A stretch of 64,000 nucleotides of DNA from an uncultured Bacteroidales bacterium (GTDB lineage Bacteria; Bacteroidota; Bacteroidia; Bacteroidales; P3): NCBI GenBank assembly GCA_900318665.1, contig ONLQ01000001.1, positions 124,001 through 188,000 of the forward strand, given 5' to 3'. The position numbers were made by a program, and so were the translations under genes. Below the pieces are notes generated by a model that saw nothing but the letters and a program-made list of their open reading frames with translations, did no database searches and had not been told where the DNA came from. Below, one piece after another: positions 54,570 through 63,488 of this stretch; the first letter of the stretch is position 1; each line of letters begins with the position of its first letter.

Positions 54570-57500
54570 ATGTACCGAATTACCAATCATCCCATATTGG
54601 ATATTGCTGAAAGCGAAGAAGTTGAATTTACATATAATGGAACCCTCGTCAAAGGACGTAAGGGACACACCATTGCCGCTGCATTGCATCAGGCGGGTTT
54701 CCCTATCCACAGTCATAGCCTTGACGGCCGCAAACGCAGTTTGGAGTGCGGCATAGGCAAATGCGGTGCCTGCGAAATGCTGGTTGACGGCGAAGTCCGC
54801 AGGATTTGTATCACGCTGGTGGACAACGTTCACGAGGTGTGTGAGATAACGAAAGGCAACAAGCCTGCCACCACATCTTCCGACAAGCCGCATGATGTGA
54901 AGATTTACAAGACCACCGTGGCTATCATCGGTGCTGGTCCTGCGGGTCTTTCGTGCCGCCGCCAGTTGAACGAGTTGGGCGTTGACAACCTTCTGATAGA
55001 CAACAACGCGCGTGTTGGCGGACAGTTCAATATGCAGACACACCAGTTCTTCTTCTTCGAGCAAGAGCATCAGTTGGGCGGTATGCGTGGTTTCGACATT
55101 GCGCGCCATCTTGTTGGAGAAAACGAGGACAACGTGCTGCTCAACAACACGGTGTGGGATGTGCTTGAAGGACGTCGCATAGCGTTGAAGAATATTGTTA
55201 CCGGCGAGATAGGTTTCGTCGATGCCGAGTATATGGTTGTGGCAACAGGCGCTACTCCCTATATGCCCTCGTTTGAGAATGATGACCTGCCAGGCGTCTA
55301 TACCGCAGGCGTGTTCCAGAAGATGATGAACCAGGAGCACACTCTTCTCGGCAAGAAAATCCTGACCGTCGGCGCTGGCAACATAGGCTATCTGACCTCT
55401 TATCAGGCCATGCAGGCTGGTGCGGAGATTCGTGCCATTGTGGAATATATGGACCATGAGGGCGGATTTCCGGTGCAGGCCAACCGTGTGCGCCGTCTCG
55501 GCATACCTATTCTCACAAGTCGCACGTTGCTGAAAGCCATACCCAACAAGGATGGCAGCGGCATACGTGGCGCAGTGATAGGACAAGTGGTTGATGGCCG
55601 CTATGTTCCGGGTACCGAGGAGGTTATCGAGGATATTGATATGATAAACATCTGCACGGGCCTTATCTCCGACGACAGACTTATCAATAAGTCGCGCGAT
55701 GTGTTTGGCCTTAAGGCTTTTGCCGCTGGCGATGCTACGCGTATAGGCGAGGGCACCAGTGCCGTGCTGCAAGGCAGCAAAGTGGCCTACGAGATTGCGC
55801 AGCAGATAGGCTTGAAGGTTGACTACGACCGCTATCTCGACATTTCGAAACGCCACATCGAGTCGCAGCAGCACCCCGTGCGTGTGCTCGAAAAGCCTGC
55901 GCTTCCTTCTGCCGAGCGTATGAAACTGCGTCCTTTTGTGATTCAGGACTGCATATACGGCTTTGCCTGCAATCCCTGCACCTTTGCCTGTCCGCAGGGC
56001 GCGATAAGCAAACCCGCCACCAACACCGTGCCCACCATTGACTACGACCGTTGCATAGGTTGTATGCAGTGTGTGTCGCATTGCCCGGGCCTGGCTATTT
56101 TCGGTTTCGATGCCAATAAGGGCGTCTGCTTTATGCCTGTCGAGCATGCGGTGGAGGAAAACGCCGAGGTGTTTTTGGTTGACAATTACGGCAGCATAAT
56201 TGGCGAAGGCGATATCCGGCGTATCATAAAGAACAGCAACAAGACGAACGTGGCTGTTGTGAAGGTTGCCGAGCAGGATTGGGTTGGCTCCAATACGCTG
56301 ACCGATGTCCGTGGATTTATCGAGAAGGCCAAATATCCGCAGGCTTTGCAGACCCGCTTTGTGGGACACGAGGAGCATGAGGAGGAGCCGCAGTATGTGT
56401 GCCATTGCGAGGATGTGGAGTTGAACAAGGTCTTACAGATGATTGGCGACCGCAAATATATCTCTATCGACGAGTTGAAGCACACCACACGTCTCGGTAT
56501 GGGACCTTGCCGTGGCCGCCGTTGTGTGCCGCGTATCAAGCAGTTGCTTGCCGCCCGTGGCATTGAGTTGACGGGCATGATAACTCCGCGAGCCTCTATG
56601 GCCAACTATATCACGCTGGGCGACGCCTACAATCCCAACACCCGCGAAACCTTTGTATTCCCCAAAGGCAAGCAGATGCCGACCGAGGAGGTTGAGATTT
56701 TTGTGGCTGGCGGTGGTATTGCTGGTAGCGCGTTGTTCCGCTATTTCAGCGAGTCGGGCCATAACACCGTGATGATTAACTACGACCGAGGTGCCACATG
56801 GCGCTGTATTGGCGGTGGCCGTCCGGCGTTCTCCAATCCCGACATTGCCGATATCGCTACTCACAACCACGAGATTTTCCGTGAGATACAGCAGCACACC
56901 AATATCAACTACAAGCCCACGCGCTATGTCAACCTCGTCCACGACGAAGCGACTTATCGTTCTCTCGATGCCTCGCGCGCGTGGAGCGATGCCTATATGA
57001 TAGACCGCTCGCAGTTCAAGGCCGAAATCTCGCCTTTGTGGGACGACAGTCGCACCACCTACAGCCACGCCCTTATCACTCGAGGCTGCTGGCAGGCAAC
57101 ACCTGGCTTGACGGTGGATTATCTGCGTAAGGTTGGCTGCCAGCATGGCGGTCGCTACTATGAGGATAGCGAACTGCTGCAGGTGCAGAAGGTTGGCGAC
57201 AAGTACCATCTTATTGTGCGTCTCCATGGTGGAAACTATAAGGAATATGTGGCCGACCATTTTGTCAATGCCCTTGGCTGGGGCGCCGAACGTTTCACCG
57301 ATGCCCTCGGTATCGACACGCAACTCACGCCTGTAAAACACCAGGCTTTCATCACCCGTAGGCTTCCCTTGATGGGTAAGGACGGCGACTCGCTTGATAT
57401 GATTATCGACCGCCGCCATTACCACGGCTTCAGCGCCGTCTATGGTCAGCAGTTTGCTCATACGGGGCAGATTATTGGCTGCGCATCGCCCGACAGCGAT

Positions 57501-57815
57501 GGCTACGAGGCTCGTCAGTCGCTGAAATACAACAGCAAGGAGTTCCTCGAAATCATCGGCGAGATGTTCAGCGAGTGGATTCCCGACCTCAGCGACGTCA
57601 GTTTCTTGTCTGTTTGGGCAGGTTGGTACACCGAGCCACGCTACCTTGTCGATGCCACCAAGGGACTTCTCGTAGGTCTGCGCGGTCACGGCTTCATGCT
57701 GGCGCAGTATCTTGCCAAACTCTATGTGGACCAGTATCTTGGCCGCGACGTTCCGAGTTACATGAAAGACCTCGCCCTCAGTGGCAAAGGCCTAAGCGAA
57801 ACAGCCTTCAAGTAA
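54570..57815 (+). CDS. Four-module FAD/iron-sulfur oxidoreductase (HcnABC/sarcosine-oxidase-like fusion)
   Basis: The protein has 1,081 residues from the ATG at 54570; a TTG farther upstream (54525) would read from the terminator and is rejected. Modules in order: a [2Fe-2S] plant-type domain (CGIGKCGACEMLVDGEVRRIC, about 60-83); an FAD/NAD(P) pyridine-nucleotide oxidoreductase (IIGAGPAGLS at about 118-128); a dicluster ferredoxin (CNPCTFACPQG and CIGCMQCVSHCPG, about 467-510); a BFD-like [2Fe-2S] domain (CHCEDVEL ... MGPCRGRRC, about 611-650); and a DAO-type FAD domain (VAGGGIAGS, about 712). HcnA-B-C-type enzymes are separate chains in other bacteria. It would oxidise an amino acid or N-alkylated amino acid and pass electrons onward; the substrate is unknown. 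Confidence 0.82.
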   Translation: MYRITNHPILDIAESEEVEFTYNGTLVKGRKGHTIAAALHQAGFPIHSHSLDGRKRSLECGIGKCGACEMLVDGEVRRICITLVDNVHEVCEITKGNKPATTSSDKPHDVKIYKTTVAIIGAGPAGLSCRRQLNELGVDNLLIDNNARVGGQFNMQTHQFFFFEQEHQLGGMRGFDIARHLVGENEDNVLLNNTVWDVLEGRRIALKNIVTGEIGFVDAEYMVVATGATPYMPSFENDDLPGVYTAGVFQKMMNQEHTLLGKKILTVGAGNIGYLTSYQAMQAGAEIRAIVEYMDHEGGFPVQANRVRRLGIPILTSRTLLKAIPNKDGSGIRGAVIGQVVDGRYVPGTEEVIEDIDMINICTGLISDDRLINKSRDVFGLKAFAAGDATRIGEGTSAVLQGSKVAYEIAQQIGLKVDYDRYLDISKRHIESQQHPVRVLEKPALPSAERMKLRPFVIQDCIYGFACNPCTFACPQGAISKPATNTVPTIDYDRCIGCMQCVSHCPGLAIFGFDANKGVCFMPVEHAVEENAEVFLVDNYGSIIGEGDIRRIIKNSNKTNVAVVKVAEQDWVGSNTLTDVRGFIEKAKYPQALQTRFVGHEEHEEEPQYVCHCEDVELNKVLQMIGDRKYISIDELKHTTRLGMGPCRGRRCVPRIKQLLAARGIELTGMITPRASMANYITLGDAYNPNTRETFVFPKGKQMPTEEVEIFVAGGGIAGSALFRYFSESGHNTVMINYDRGATWRCIGGGRPAFSNPDIADIATHNHEIFREIQQHTNINYKPTRYVNLVHDEATYRSLDASRAWSDAYMIDRSQFKAEISPLWDDSRTTYSHALITRGCWQATPGLTVDYLRKVGCQHGGRYYEDSELLQVQKVGDKYHLIVRLHGGNYKEYVADHFVNALGWGAERFTDALGIDTQLTPVKHQAFITRRLPLMGKDGDSLDMIIDRRHYHGFSAVYGQQFAHTGQIIGCASPDSDGYEARQSLKYNSKEFLEIIGEMFSEWIPDLSDVSFLSVWAGWYTEPRYLVDATKGLLVGLRGHGFMLAQYLAKLYVDQYLGRDVPSYMKDLALSGKGLSETAFK

Positions 57816-57866
57816 GACGACAAAGGCATGAAGGTGGGGAAGTGTCGTTAGACTATTGATTAGAAA

Positions 57867-58373
57867 ATGAGAATAGGAGTCCTTTCCGATACCCACGGAA
57901 CAGTCCCGAATCAGGTCTATACCTTTTTCAAAGACTGCGACGAACTATGGCACGCTGGCGATTTGGGCTACAATGTGCTCGACATATTGCGCCAGTTCAA
58001 ACCGCTGCGTGCCGTATATGGCAACATTGACGACAACAGCCTTCACCACGAGTTGCCGAAGGTCAATGTCTTTGAGCGTGAGGGGCAGAAGATAGTGCTA
58101 ACCCATATAGGAGGCTGGCCGGGGCACTATCCCGCCGACATCAGGGCGATGCTGCAACGCGAGAAGCCCGACATCTTTGTGTGTGGCCACAGCCATATAC
58201 TAAAAGTGATGTACGACAAGCAGATGGACTTCTTGCATATCAATCCCGGCGCAGCAGGCTTCACGGGCTTCCACAAGGTGAGTACTCTAATCCGTTTCAC
58301 CCTCGACCCAACCCCCAGAGAGTTAGAAATTCTCGACTACCCAAAGACCTTCAAAATAGCAGCCACGAGTTAA
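57867..58373 (+). CDS. YfcE/MJ0936-type metallophosphodiesterase
   Basis: The 168-residue protein has the calcineurin-like motifs LSDTHG, HAGDLG, YGNID, LTHIGG and CGHSH in order with typical spacing, the compact form seen in YfcE. Substrates of YfcE-like enzymes are model phosphodiesters; the cellular target is not known. It starts 51 bp after the oxidoreductase gene, with no promoter seen, so it may be read through. Confidence 0.88.
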   Translation: MRIGVLSDTHGTVPNQVYTFFKDCDELWHAGDLGYNVLDILRQFKPLRAVYGNIDDNSLHHELPKVNVFEREGQKIVLTHIGGWPGHYPADIRAMLQREKPDIFVCGHSHILKVMYDKQMDFLHINPGAAGFTGFHKVSTLIRFTLDPTPRELEILDYPKTFKIAATS

Positions 58374-58411
58374 GAAAAACTATTTTTAGGTTTGAGGAGA
58401 TAGAACATCAA

Positions 58412-59329
58412 ATGCTTCATTTTATGAACGAGAAAAGGAATATGCATGGTGGTTGCATCGACAACGCTTCGGCTAAAATGATTGCCTTCTGCGGTTTAGA
58501 CTGCAAGAAGTGCGACGCCTATATCGCTACGAAGAATAACGACCAGGCCCTGCGCGAGAAAACCGCAAGATTGTGGAGCGAACTGAACCATGCGACCATT
58601 CTGCCAGAACACATCAACTGCGAAGGCTGTAAGGTTGATGGCGTTAAAACCTTTTATTGCGAGAGTCTGTGCGCCATTCGTCAATGTGCGTTGGCGAAAG
58701 GTGTTGCGACGTGCGCTCATTGTGAGAATATGGACGGCTGCCAGACCTTGGAAACCGTTGTGTCAAATAATCCTGATGCAATGAAGAACCTGCAAGAGCA
58801 GAGGCTGGAGTCGGCGAGATTGCTGCTGCGCCCATGGCGTGAGACAGATGCCGAAGTGCTCTACAAATATGCCAGCGACCCCGACGTGGGGCCTCGCGCT
58901 GGCTGGCCTCCGCACAAGACTGTGGATGAGAGCCGAGAAATTATCCGCACTTTGTTCAACAACGACACCACATGGGCTATAGAACTTAAAGAAACTGGTG
59001 AGGCGATAGGCGCAATGGGTTATGGTCCCTCATGCGACTGCGCTCTTCCGTCTCGTGATGGCGAGCCTATTGTTGGCTACTGGGTTGCCAAACCTTATTG
59101 GAATCAAGGCATCTGCACAGAGGCGTTGCGCTTGATGCTCGACCATATTCGCAAAACAACTGATATTCCATCGTTTATAAGCGGCCATTTTGTTGACAAT
59201 CCCGCTTCAGGCAAGGTGATGGAGAAATGCGGTTTTGTCCCGACGGGCGAAATCTGCTATGACGAAAACATGTATCAGGGCACGGGCCGACCAATAAGAG
59301 TCCTAAGGCTGGAAATTGCCTCTATGTGA
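58412..59329 (+). CDS. DUF3795-GNAT fusion protein
   Basis: The protein has 305 residues from the ATG at 58412, which has an AGGAGA 11 nt upstream; in-frame ATGs at 58424 and 58442 are alternatives. Residues about 22-115 form a cysteine-rich DUF3795 domain (MIAFCGLDCKKCDAYIATKNND, INCEGCKVDG, CESLCAIRQCAL, CAHCENMDGC). Residues about 130-300 are a RimJ/RimL-type GNAT acetyltransferase (SARLLLRPWRETDAEVLYKYASDPDVGPRAGW, GYWVAKPYWNQGICTEALRLML, NPASGKVMEKCGF). DUF3795 is usually a stand-alone protein with unknown role, probably metal-binding. The fusion suggests it guides the acetyltransferase to its substrate. An N-terminal-residue or ribosomal-protein target is a guess. Confidence 0.78.
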   Translation: MLHFMNEKRNMHGGCIDNASAKMIAFCGLDCKKCDAYIATKNNDQALREKTARLWSELNHATILPEHINCEGCKVDGVKTFYCESLCAIRQCALAKGVATCAHCENMDGCQTLETVVSNNPDAMKNLQEQRLESARLLLRPWRETDAEVLYKYASDPDVGPRAGWPPHKTVDESREIIRTLFNNDTTWAIELKETGEAIGAMGYGPSCDCALPSRDGEPIVGYWVAKPYWNQGICTEALRLMLDHIRKTTDIPSFISGHFVDNPASGKVMEKCGFVPTGEICYDENMYQGTGRPIRVLRLEIASM

Positions 59330-59348
59330 GAAAATATTGCTATCTTTG
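59315..59348 (+). promoter_or_regulatory. Promoter of the CNNM/CorC-like gene
   Basis: TATCTTTG (59341-59348) with ATTG (59315-59318) 22 nt upstream. It overlaps the end of the DUF3795-GNAT gene by 15 bp. Confidence 0.6.
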
Positions 59349-59429
59349 CAGATTAAAAAGAAAAATAGTCTGAGTTTTTGAGTAATCTGAATAGTCAGCG
59401 TAATTTGAATATCTGAAAACTGCATTGAT

Positions 59430-60482
59430 TTGACACTCTTATTTTTATATCTTGCCTTTGCTTTAGGCGTTTCGTTTCTCTGCTCCATATTGGAGTCGGT
59501 GCTGATGTCCACGCCAATATCCTACATCACGATGCGCGAGGACGAGGGCTACAAGCCAGCCACACGCTTCAAACGCTACAAGCAAGACACCGCACGCCCC
59601 ATTGCCGCCATACTGTCGCTGAACACCATCGCCAACACCTTTGGCGCCGCAGGCGTTGGTGGCCAGGCTGCCGAAGTGTTTGGCAGTCAGTGGTTCGGCG
59701 TTGTGTCGGCTGCCATGACTCTGATGGTGCTCGTCATATCGGAGATTATTCCCAAAACTATTGGCACACGCTATTGGAAACGTCTCATGGGCTTCACCTC
59801 TGGCACTATACACCTGCTCATTATCATCATGTTCCCCTTCGTGTGGTTGGTGCAGATGGTTACGAGATTGTTTGCCAGCAATGAGGACGAGAGTGCCGTA
59901 AGTCGTGAGGAGGTGGCAGCAATGGCCGACGTAGGCGAGGACGAAGGCGTGATAGACGAGGGCGAGAATAAGATAATACAGAACGTAATAAAACTTGACA
60001 ATATCAAGGCCTACGATGTAATGACCCCTCGTGTGGTGGCTGCCGTGGCTCCAGAGAGCATGACCCTGCGGGAGTTTTACAAAGAAGAGGAGTTCGGACA
60101 TTTCTCGCGCATACCGGTGTATGCCGAAGACCCTGAATACATCACAGGCTATATTCTGCGCCGTGAGGCTCTGGAGATGTTGGCCGATGACAAGTTCGAC
60201 CAGACTCTCGGGTCAATACGTCGCGACATACCTTATTTCAACGAAGAGATGTCTATCAGCGATATTTGGGAGCAGTTGCTGAAACACCGCGAACAGATAG
60301 CCCTCATCATTGACGAATATGGCGCTTTCGTGGGAATCTTGACTCTCGAAGACGTTATAGAGACCATTCTCGGACTTGAAATAATAGACGAAAACGACGA
60401 GGTGAGCGATATGCAGCAATACGCTCGTGAACGTTGGAAACAGCGTCAGAGCAAGTTCAAGCCCATACGTTTGCCGGAATAG
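59430..60482 (+). CDS. CNNM/CorC-family membrane protein with CBS pair
   Basis: The 350-residue protein has a DUF21 (CNNM) membrane domain, about residues 1-140 (SILESVLMSTPISYITMREDEG, GQAAEVFGSQWFG, VISEIIPKTIGTRYWKR), an acidic helical link, a CBS pair (VMTPRVVAAVAPESMTLREF, LIIDEYGAFVGILTLEDVIETILG), and a short tail. CNNM-type proteins move Mg2+, or Co2+ in CorC. The start is unusual: the frame opens with TTG (59430), with a stop eight codons upstream and no ATG until residue 26, which would cut the first helix, so a TTG start (or the ATT at 59424) is preferred. Confidence 0.85.
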   Translation: MTLLFLYLAFALGVSFLCSILESVLMSTPISYITMREDEGYKPATRFKRYKQDTARPIAAILSLNTIANTFGAAGVGGQAAEVFGSQWFGVVSAAMTLMVLVISEIIPKTIGTRYWKRLMGFTSGTIHLLIIIMFPFVWLVQMVTRLFASNEDESAVSREEVAAMADVGEDEGVIDEGENKIIQNVIKLDNIKAYDVMTPRVVAAVAPESMTLREFYKEEEFGHFSRIPVYAEDPEYITGYILRREALEMLADDKFDQTLGSIRRDIPYFNEEMSISDIWEQLLKHREQIALIIDEYGAFVGILTLEDVIETILGLEIIDENDEVSDMQQYARERWKQRQSKFKPIRLPE

Positions 60483-60544
60483 TTATGGTCTTTTCTCGAA
60501 ATTTCTTTTGATTACATAATACAATCGAATAAATAAAACAGAAT

Positions 60545-61441
60545 ATGAAAGCATACGTTTTTCCAGGCCAAGGCTCGCAGTTTGTGGGCATGGGCAAAGA
60601 CCTATACGACGGCAATGCCGAATGTCGCGCAATGTTTGAGCAAGCCAACGACATTCTCGGTTTCCGCATCACCGACCTTATGTTCGAGGGCACGCCCGAG
60701 GACCTGAAGCAGACCCATGTGACGCAGCCTGCTGTGTTCCTTCACTCTGTCATTATGGCTAAGTATCTAGGCGCAGACTTCCAACCTGATATGGTTGGCG
60801 GTCACTCGCTGGGCGAGTTCTCCGCACTCGTGGCTGCAGGTGCCATGAATTTTGACGATGGACTTCGATTGGTAAGCGCTCGCGCTCGCGCCATGCAGAA
60901 ATGCTGCGAGGCCAAGCCTTCGACAATGGCGGCAATTGTGAAGTTGAGCGACGAGGTGGTGGAGCAGATTTGCGCCGAGGTTAGTGCAGAACAGCCGTCA
61001 GAGGTGGTTGTGGCTGCCAACTACAACAATCCCGGACAACTCGTGGTTAGCGGCACCATGGCTGGTGTGGCTGCGGCTTGCGAGAAAGCCAAGGCTGCTG
61101 GCGGAAAAGCCATACCACTGGCTGTTGGCGGAGCATTCCATTCGCCATTGATGGAGCCTGCCCGCGTAGAACTGGCGGCTGCCATAGAGCAGACTGCCTT
61201 CCGCGCACCAGTATGTCCTGTCTATCAGAACGTCTGCGCTCTGCCCGTGAGCAATCCAGAGGAGATAAAGCAAAACCTCGTGAAGCAACTCACCTCGCCG
61301 GTGCGTTGGACCGCCACGGTACAGAATATGCTCAAAGACGGTGCTACCGAGTTTATAGAGGTTGGTCCAGGCAAAGCCCTGCAAGGAATGATTAAGAAGG
61401 TTGACGCCGAAGCCAATGCTCACGCCGCGTTGACGGAATAA
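60545..61441 (+). CDS. fabD: Malonyl-CoA:ACP transacylase
   Basis: It loads malonyl groups on acyl carrier protein for fatty-acid synthesis. The 298 residues contain FPGQGSQFVGMGKDLY, the nucleophile in GGHSLGEFSALVAAG, the QPAVF helix, AGVAAACEKAKAAGGKAIPLAVGGAFHSPLMEPA with the catalytic His, and GPGKALQGMIKK. The start and length match E. coli FabD (309). A clear hairpin terminator follows. Confidence 0.97.
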   Translation: MKAYVFPGQGSQFVGMGKDLYDGNAECRAMFEQANDILGFRITDLMFEGTPEDLKQTHVTQPAVFLHSVIMAKYLGADFQPDMVGGHSLGEFSALVAAGAMNFDDGLRLVSARARAMQKCCEAKPSTMAAIVKLSDEVVEQICAEVSAEQPSEVVVAANYNNPGQLVVSGTMAGVAAACEKAKAAGGKAIPLAVGGAFHSPLMEPARVELAAAIEQTAFRAPVCPVYQNVCALPVSNPEEIKQNLVKQLTSPVRWTATVQNMLKDGATEFIEVGPGKALQGMIKKVDAEANAHAALTE

Positions 61442-61490
61442 TCGGTAGAAGTATAGCCCCGAAAGAAAACTTAATCTTTAGGATAAAACA

Positions 61491-61522
61491 TAAGCGCGCA
61501 TTGCCTTGGCAATGCGCGCTTA
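61491..61522. terminator. Terminator shared by fabD and the C69 peptidase gene
   Basis: A 15-bp perfect stem (61491-61505 with 61508-61522) with a 2-nt apex lies between the convergent genes. The T tract is imperfect on the fabD side, so strength comes from the long stem. Confidence 0.85.
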
Positions 61523-61543
61523 CTTTATTAATTATATTAACGA

Positions 61544-63289
61544 CTATTTCTCGATTATTACGTCGCCGTGGTCGTCAACAATCTGTTTGTAGAACCAGTC
61601 GGGATATTTGGGCTGGTCGGGCCATACGCAGTGACCATACTGGTCTTTGTCGAGTTTGCCATTGGTGGCGTGCTTCACGTTGCCATCAATGTATTTCATT
61701 AGGAGGAAGTGGTCGAGTTCTTTCCACTGGCGCATCATTTTTGCCGCCATGCGGTTGGAAAAGTCGTTGTTGAGAGTTACAATCTCAGCCTGGTTGGCAT
61801 TGCTCACGCGCTTGTCGTTTTTCTCAACGTCGCGAATGAAACTTGTTTCGAGGTCGTCCTGTGTGCGCTGAATGTCAACAATCATGTCGCAATAACGCAG
61901 ATAGGCGAAGTTGCTCACGCGGTTGAAGAGCCAGAAAGCGCTTGTCTCGCTGTATTCGGTAAGGCTGCCGTTGCCCTCGCGGAAACATTCGGGAATCTCG
62001 GTGATGCAGCAATACATTGGGCAATAGACGGTGGTGTAGGTGTCGTCAACGCCAAACCATATGATGCCTCCAACAGGGTTGGGAAGCCAGCCGCGGCACT
62101 GGGCCACGAAACTGAAACCGGTCTGCTGGGTGCTAGTGGCACGCTCGTGGACATAACTGTGGTCGCCAACTTTGAAATCCATAGGACGCCAACGATAGGG
62201 CAGTTTGAATGGGCCTGCGCCAACATCCTGCGTCATGTCGAGAGGAGTGCCCTCATAGTGGTCGCGCATCAGGTTCATCACCTCGTGGACATCAACCTTG
62301 TGGTCGGGTTTAATCCAAAGAGGCAGACGGTTCTTGGGGTTGCGTCCCAGGGCGTAGTCGGCATATTGGTCGCGGATGCCGTTTTTGACGCGGGCAAACA
62401 TGGCATAAACACGAGCGTCGCAGCCACGCATACCGCTGAAATCGAGCGGGCAATAAGCGTCGGCGAAACTAAATTCCTCGTCTTTTCCAGTGAAATAGCC
62501 CTTGGCGCGAGCAAAACTGATGACATCGTCAGAATAGACACATTCAACCTCGGGGTTAAAGATGTACTTCATGTTGCGGCTGGTGATGCTCTTGTAATTC
62601 TTTTTCTGTTCAAGGGGGAAGGTGGTGATGCGAGCCTGGTTGGCATGGCCGCAGACATAACCATCGGGCACGCGGCGAGCCACCCATACGGCGCCTTCTT
62701 TGAAATCCTTGAAGCCTTTTTTCAGCACCTGCTTGCCCTTGATGGTATCGTACTGGGCTTTGCCTTTGCCAATGAGTTCCATAACCCAGACCTCGTTGGG
62801 GTCGCATATCGAGAACGACTCGCCCGAAGAGGCATAGCCGTAGGTGTCCATCAGTTCGGCGATGGTCTTGATAGCCTCGCGGGCGTTTTTGGCGCGCTGC
62901 AGTGTGAGATAGATAAGGCTGCCGTAGTCAATGCCCGTAGAGCCGTGGAGTTCTTTGCGGCCGCCATAGGTTGTCTCGCCAATGGCAAGTTGGTGTTCGT
63001 TCATGTTGCCCACCACGTTGTAGGTGTGTGACACCTGGGGAATCTCGATAAGCGGACGGCCGCTATCCCAGTCGTAAACCATAAACATTGTGCCTTCGGG
63101 ATAGTCGGCGGCGCGACGATAGTAAAGTTCGCCGTAGAGCGTGTGGGAATCGGCGGCATAGGTTATCATCGTCGAGCCATCTTTGGTGGCTCCCTTAGTG
63201 AAAAGGAAATTGGTACAGGCATCGGCAACGCCTGCGGTGAGAATGGCTCCCGCAAAGAGCATACCTGCAATAATACGATTGATTTTCAT
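61544..63289 (-). CDS. C69-family dipeptidase (peptidase U34)
   Basis: The 581-residue protein has an N-terminal signal-like helix (KINRIIAGMLFAGAILTAGVADA) ending exactly before C25, the N-terminal nucleophile typical of this Ntn-fold family (VADACTNFLFTKGATKDGSTMITYAADSH). Further family features: TYNVVGNMNEHQLAIGETT, the RDHYEGTPLDMTQDVGAGPF block, and TTVYCPMYCCITEIPE. Homologues hydrolyse dipeptides with broad specificity and are common in Bacteroidales as periplasmic enzymes. It is a single gene. Confidence 0.92.
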   Translation of the reverse strand: MKINRIIAGMLFAGAILTAGVADACTNFLFTKGATKDGSTMITYAADSHTLYGELYYRRAADYPEGTMFMVYDWDSGRPLIEIPQVSHTYNVVGNMNEHQLAIGETTYGGRKELHGSTGIDYGSLIYLTLQRAKNAREAIKTIAELMDTYGYASSGESFSICDPNEVWVMELIGKGKAQYDTIKGKQVLKKGFKDFKEGAVWVARRVPDGYVCGHANQARITTFPLEQKKNYKSITSRNMKYIFNPEVECVYSDDVISFARAKGYFTGKDEEFSFADAYCPLDFSGMRGCDARVYAMFARVKNGIRDQYADYALGRNPKNRLPLWIKPDHKVDVHEVMNLMRDHYEGTPLDMTQDVGAGPFKLPYRWRPMDFKVGDHSYVHERATSTQQTGFSFVAQCRGWLPNPVGGIIWFGVDDTYTTVYCPMYCCITEIPECFREGNGSLTEYSETSAFWLFNRVSNFAYLRYCDMIVDIQRTQDDLETSFIRDVEKNDKRVSNANQAEIVTLNNDFSNRMAAKMMRQWKELDHFLLMKYIDGNVKHATNGKLDKDQYGHCVWPDQPKYPDWFYKQIVDDHGDVIIEK

Positions 63290-63488
63290 AGATTTATTGT
63301 TGATCGTTGATTATTATCACACAGTCTTATCACTTTGTTTTGAGGATGTAAAGATACAAATTTTTATGAAATACGGAAAAACCTCTTTTTACACAGAGTG
63401 TCAAAAACACCTCTGTGAATCAAATGAGGATTTTCTTTCGTTGCATAGTCCGTTGGTTCTAACTATCGGAAGACCAATTGCATATACC

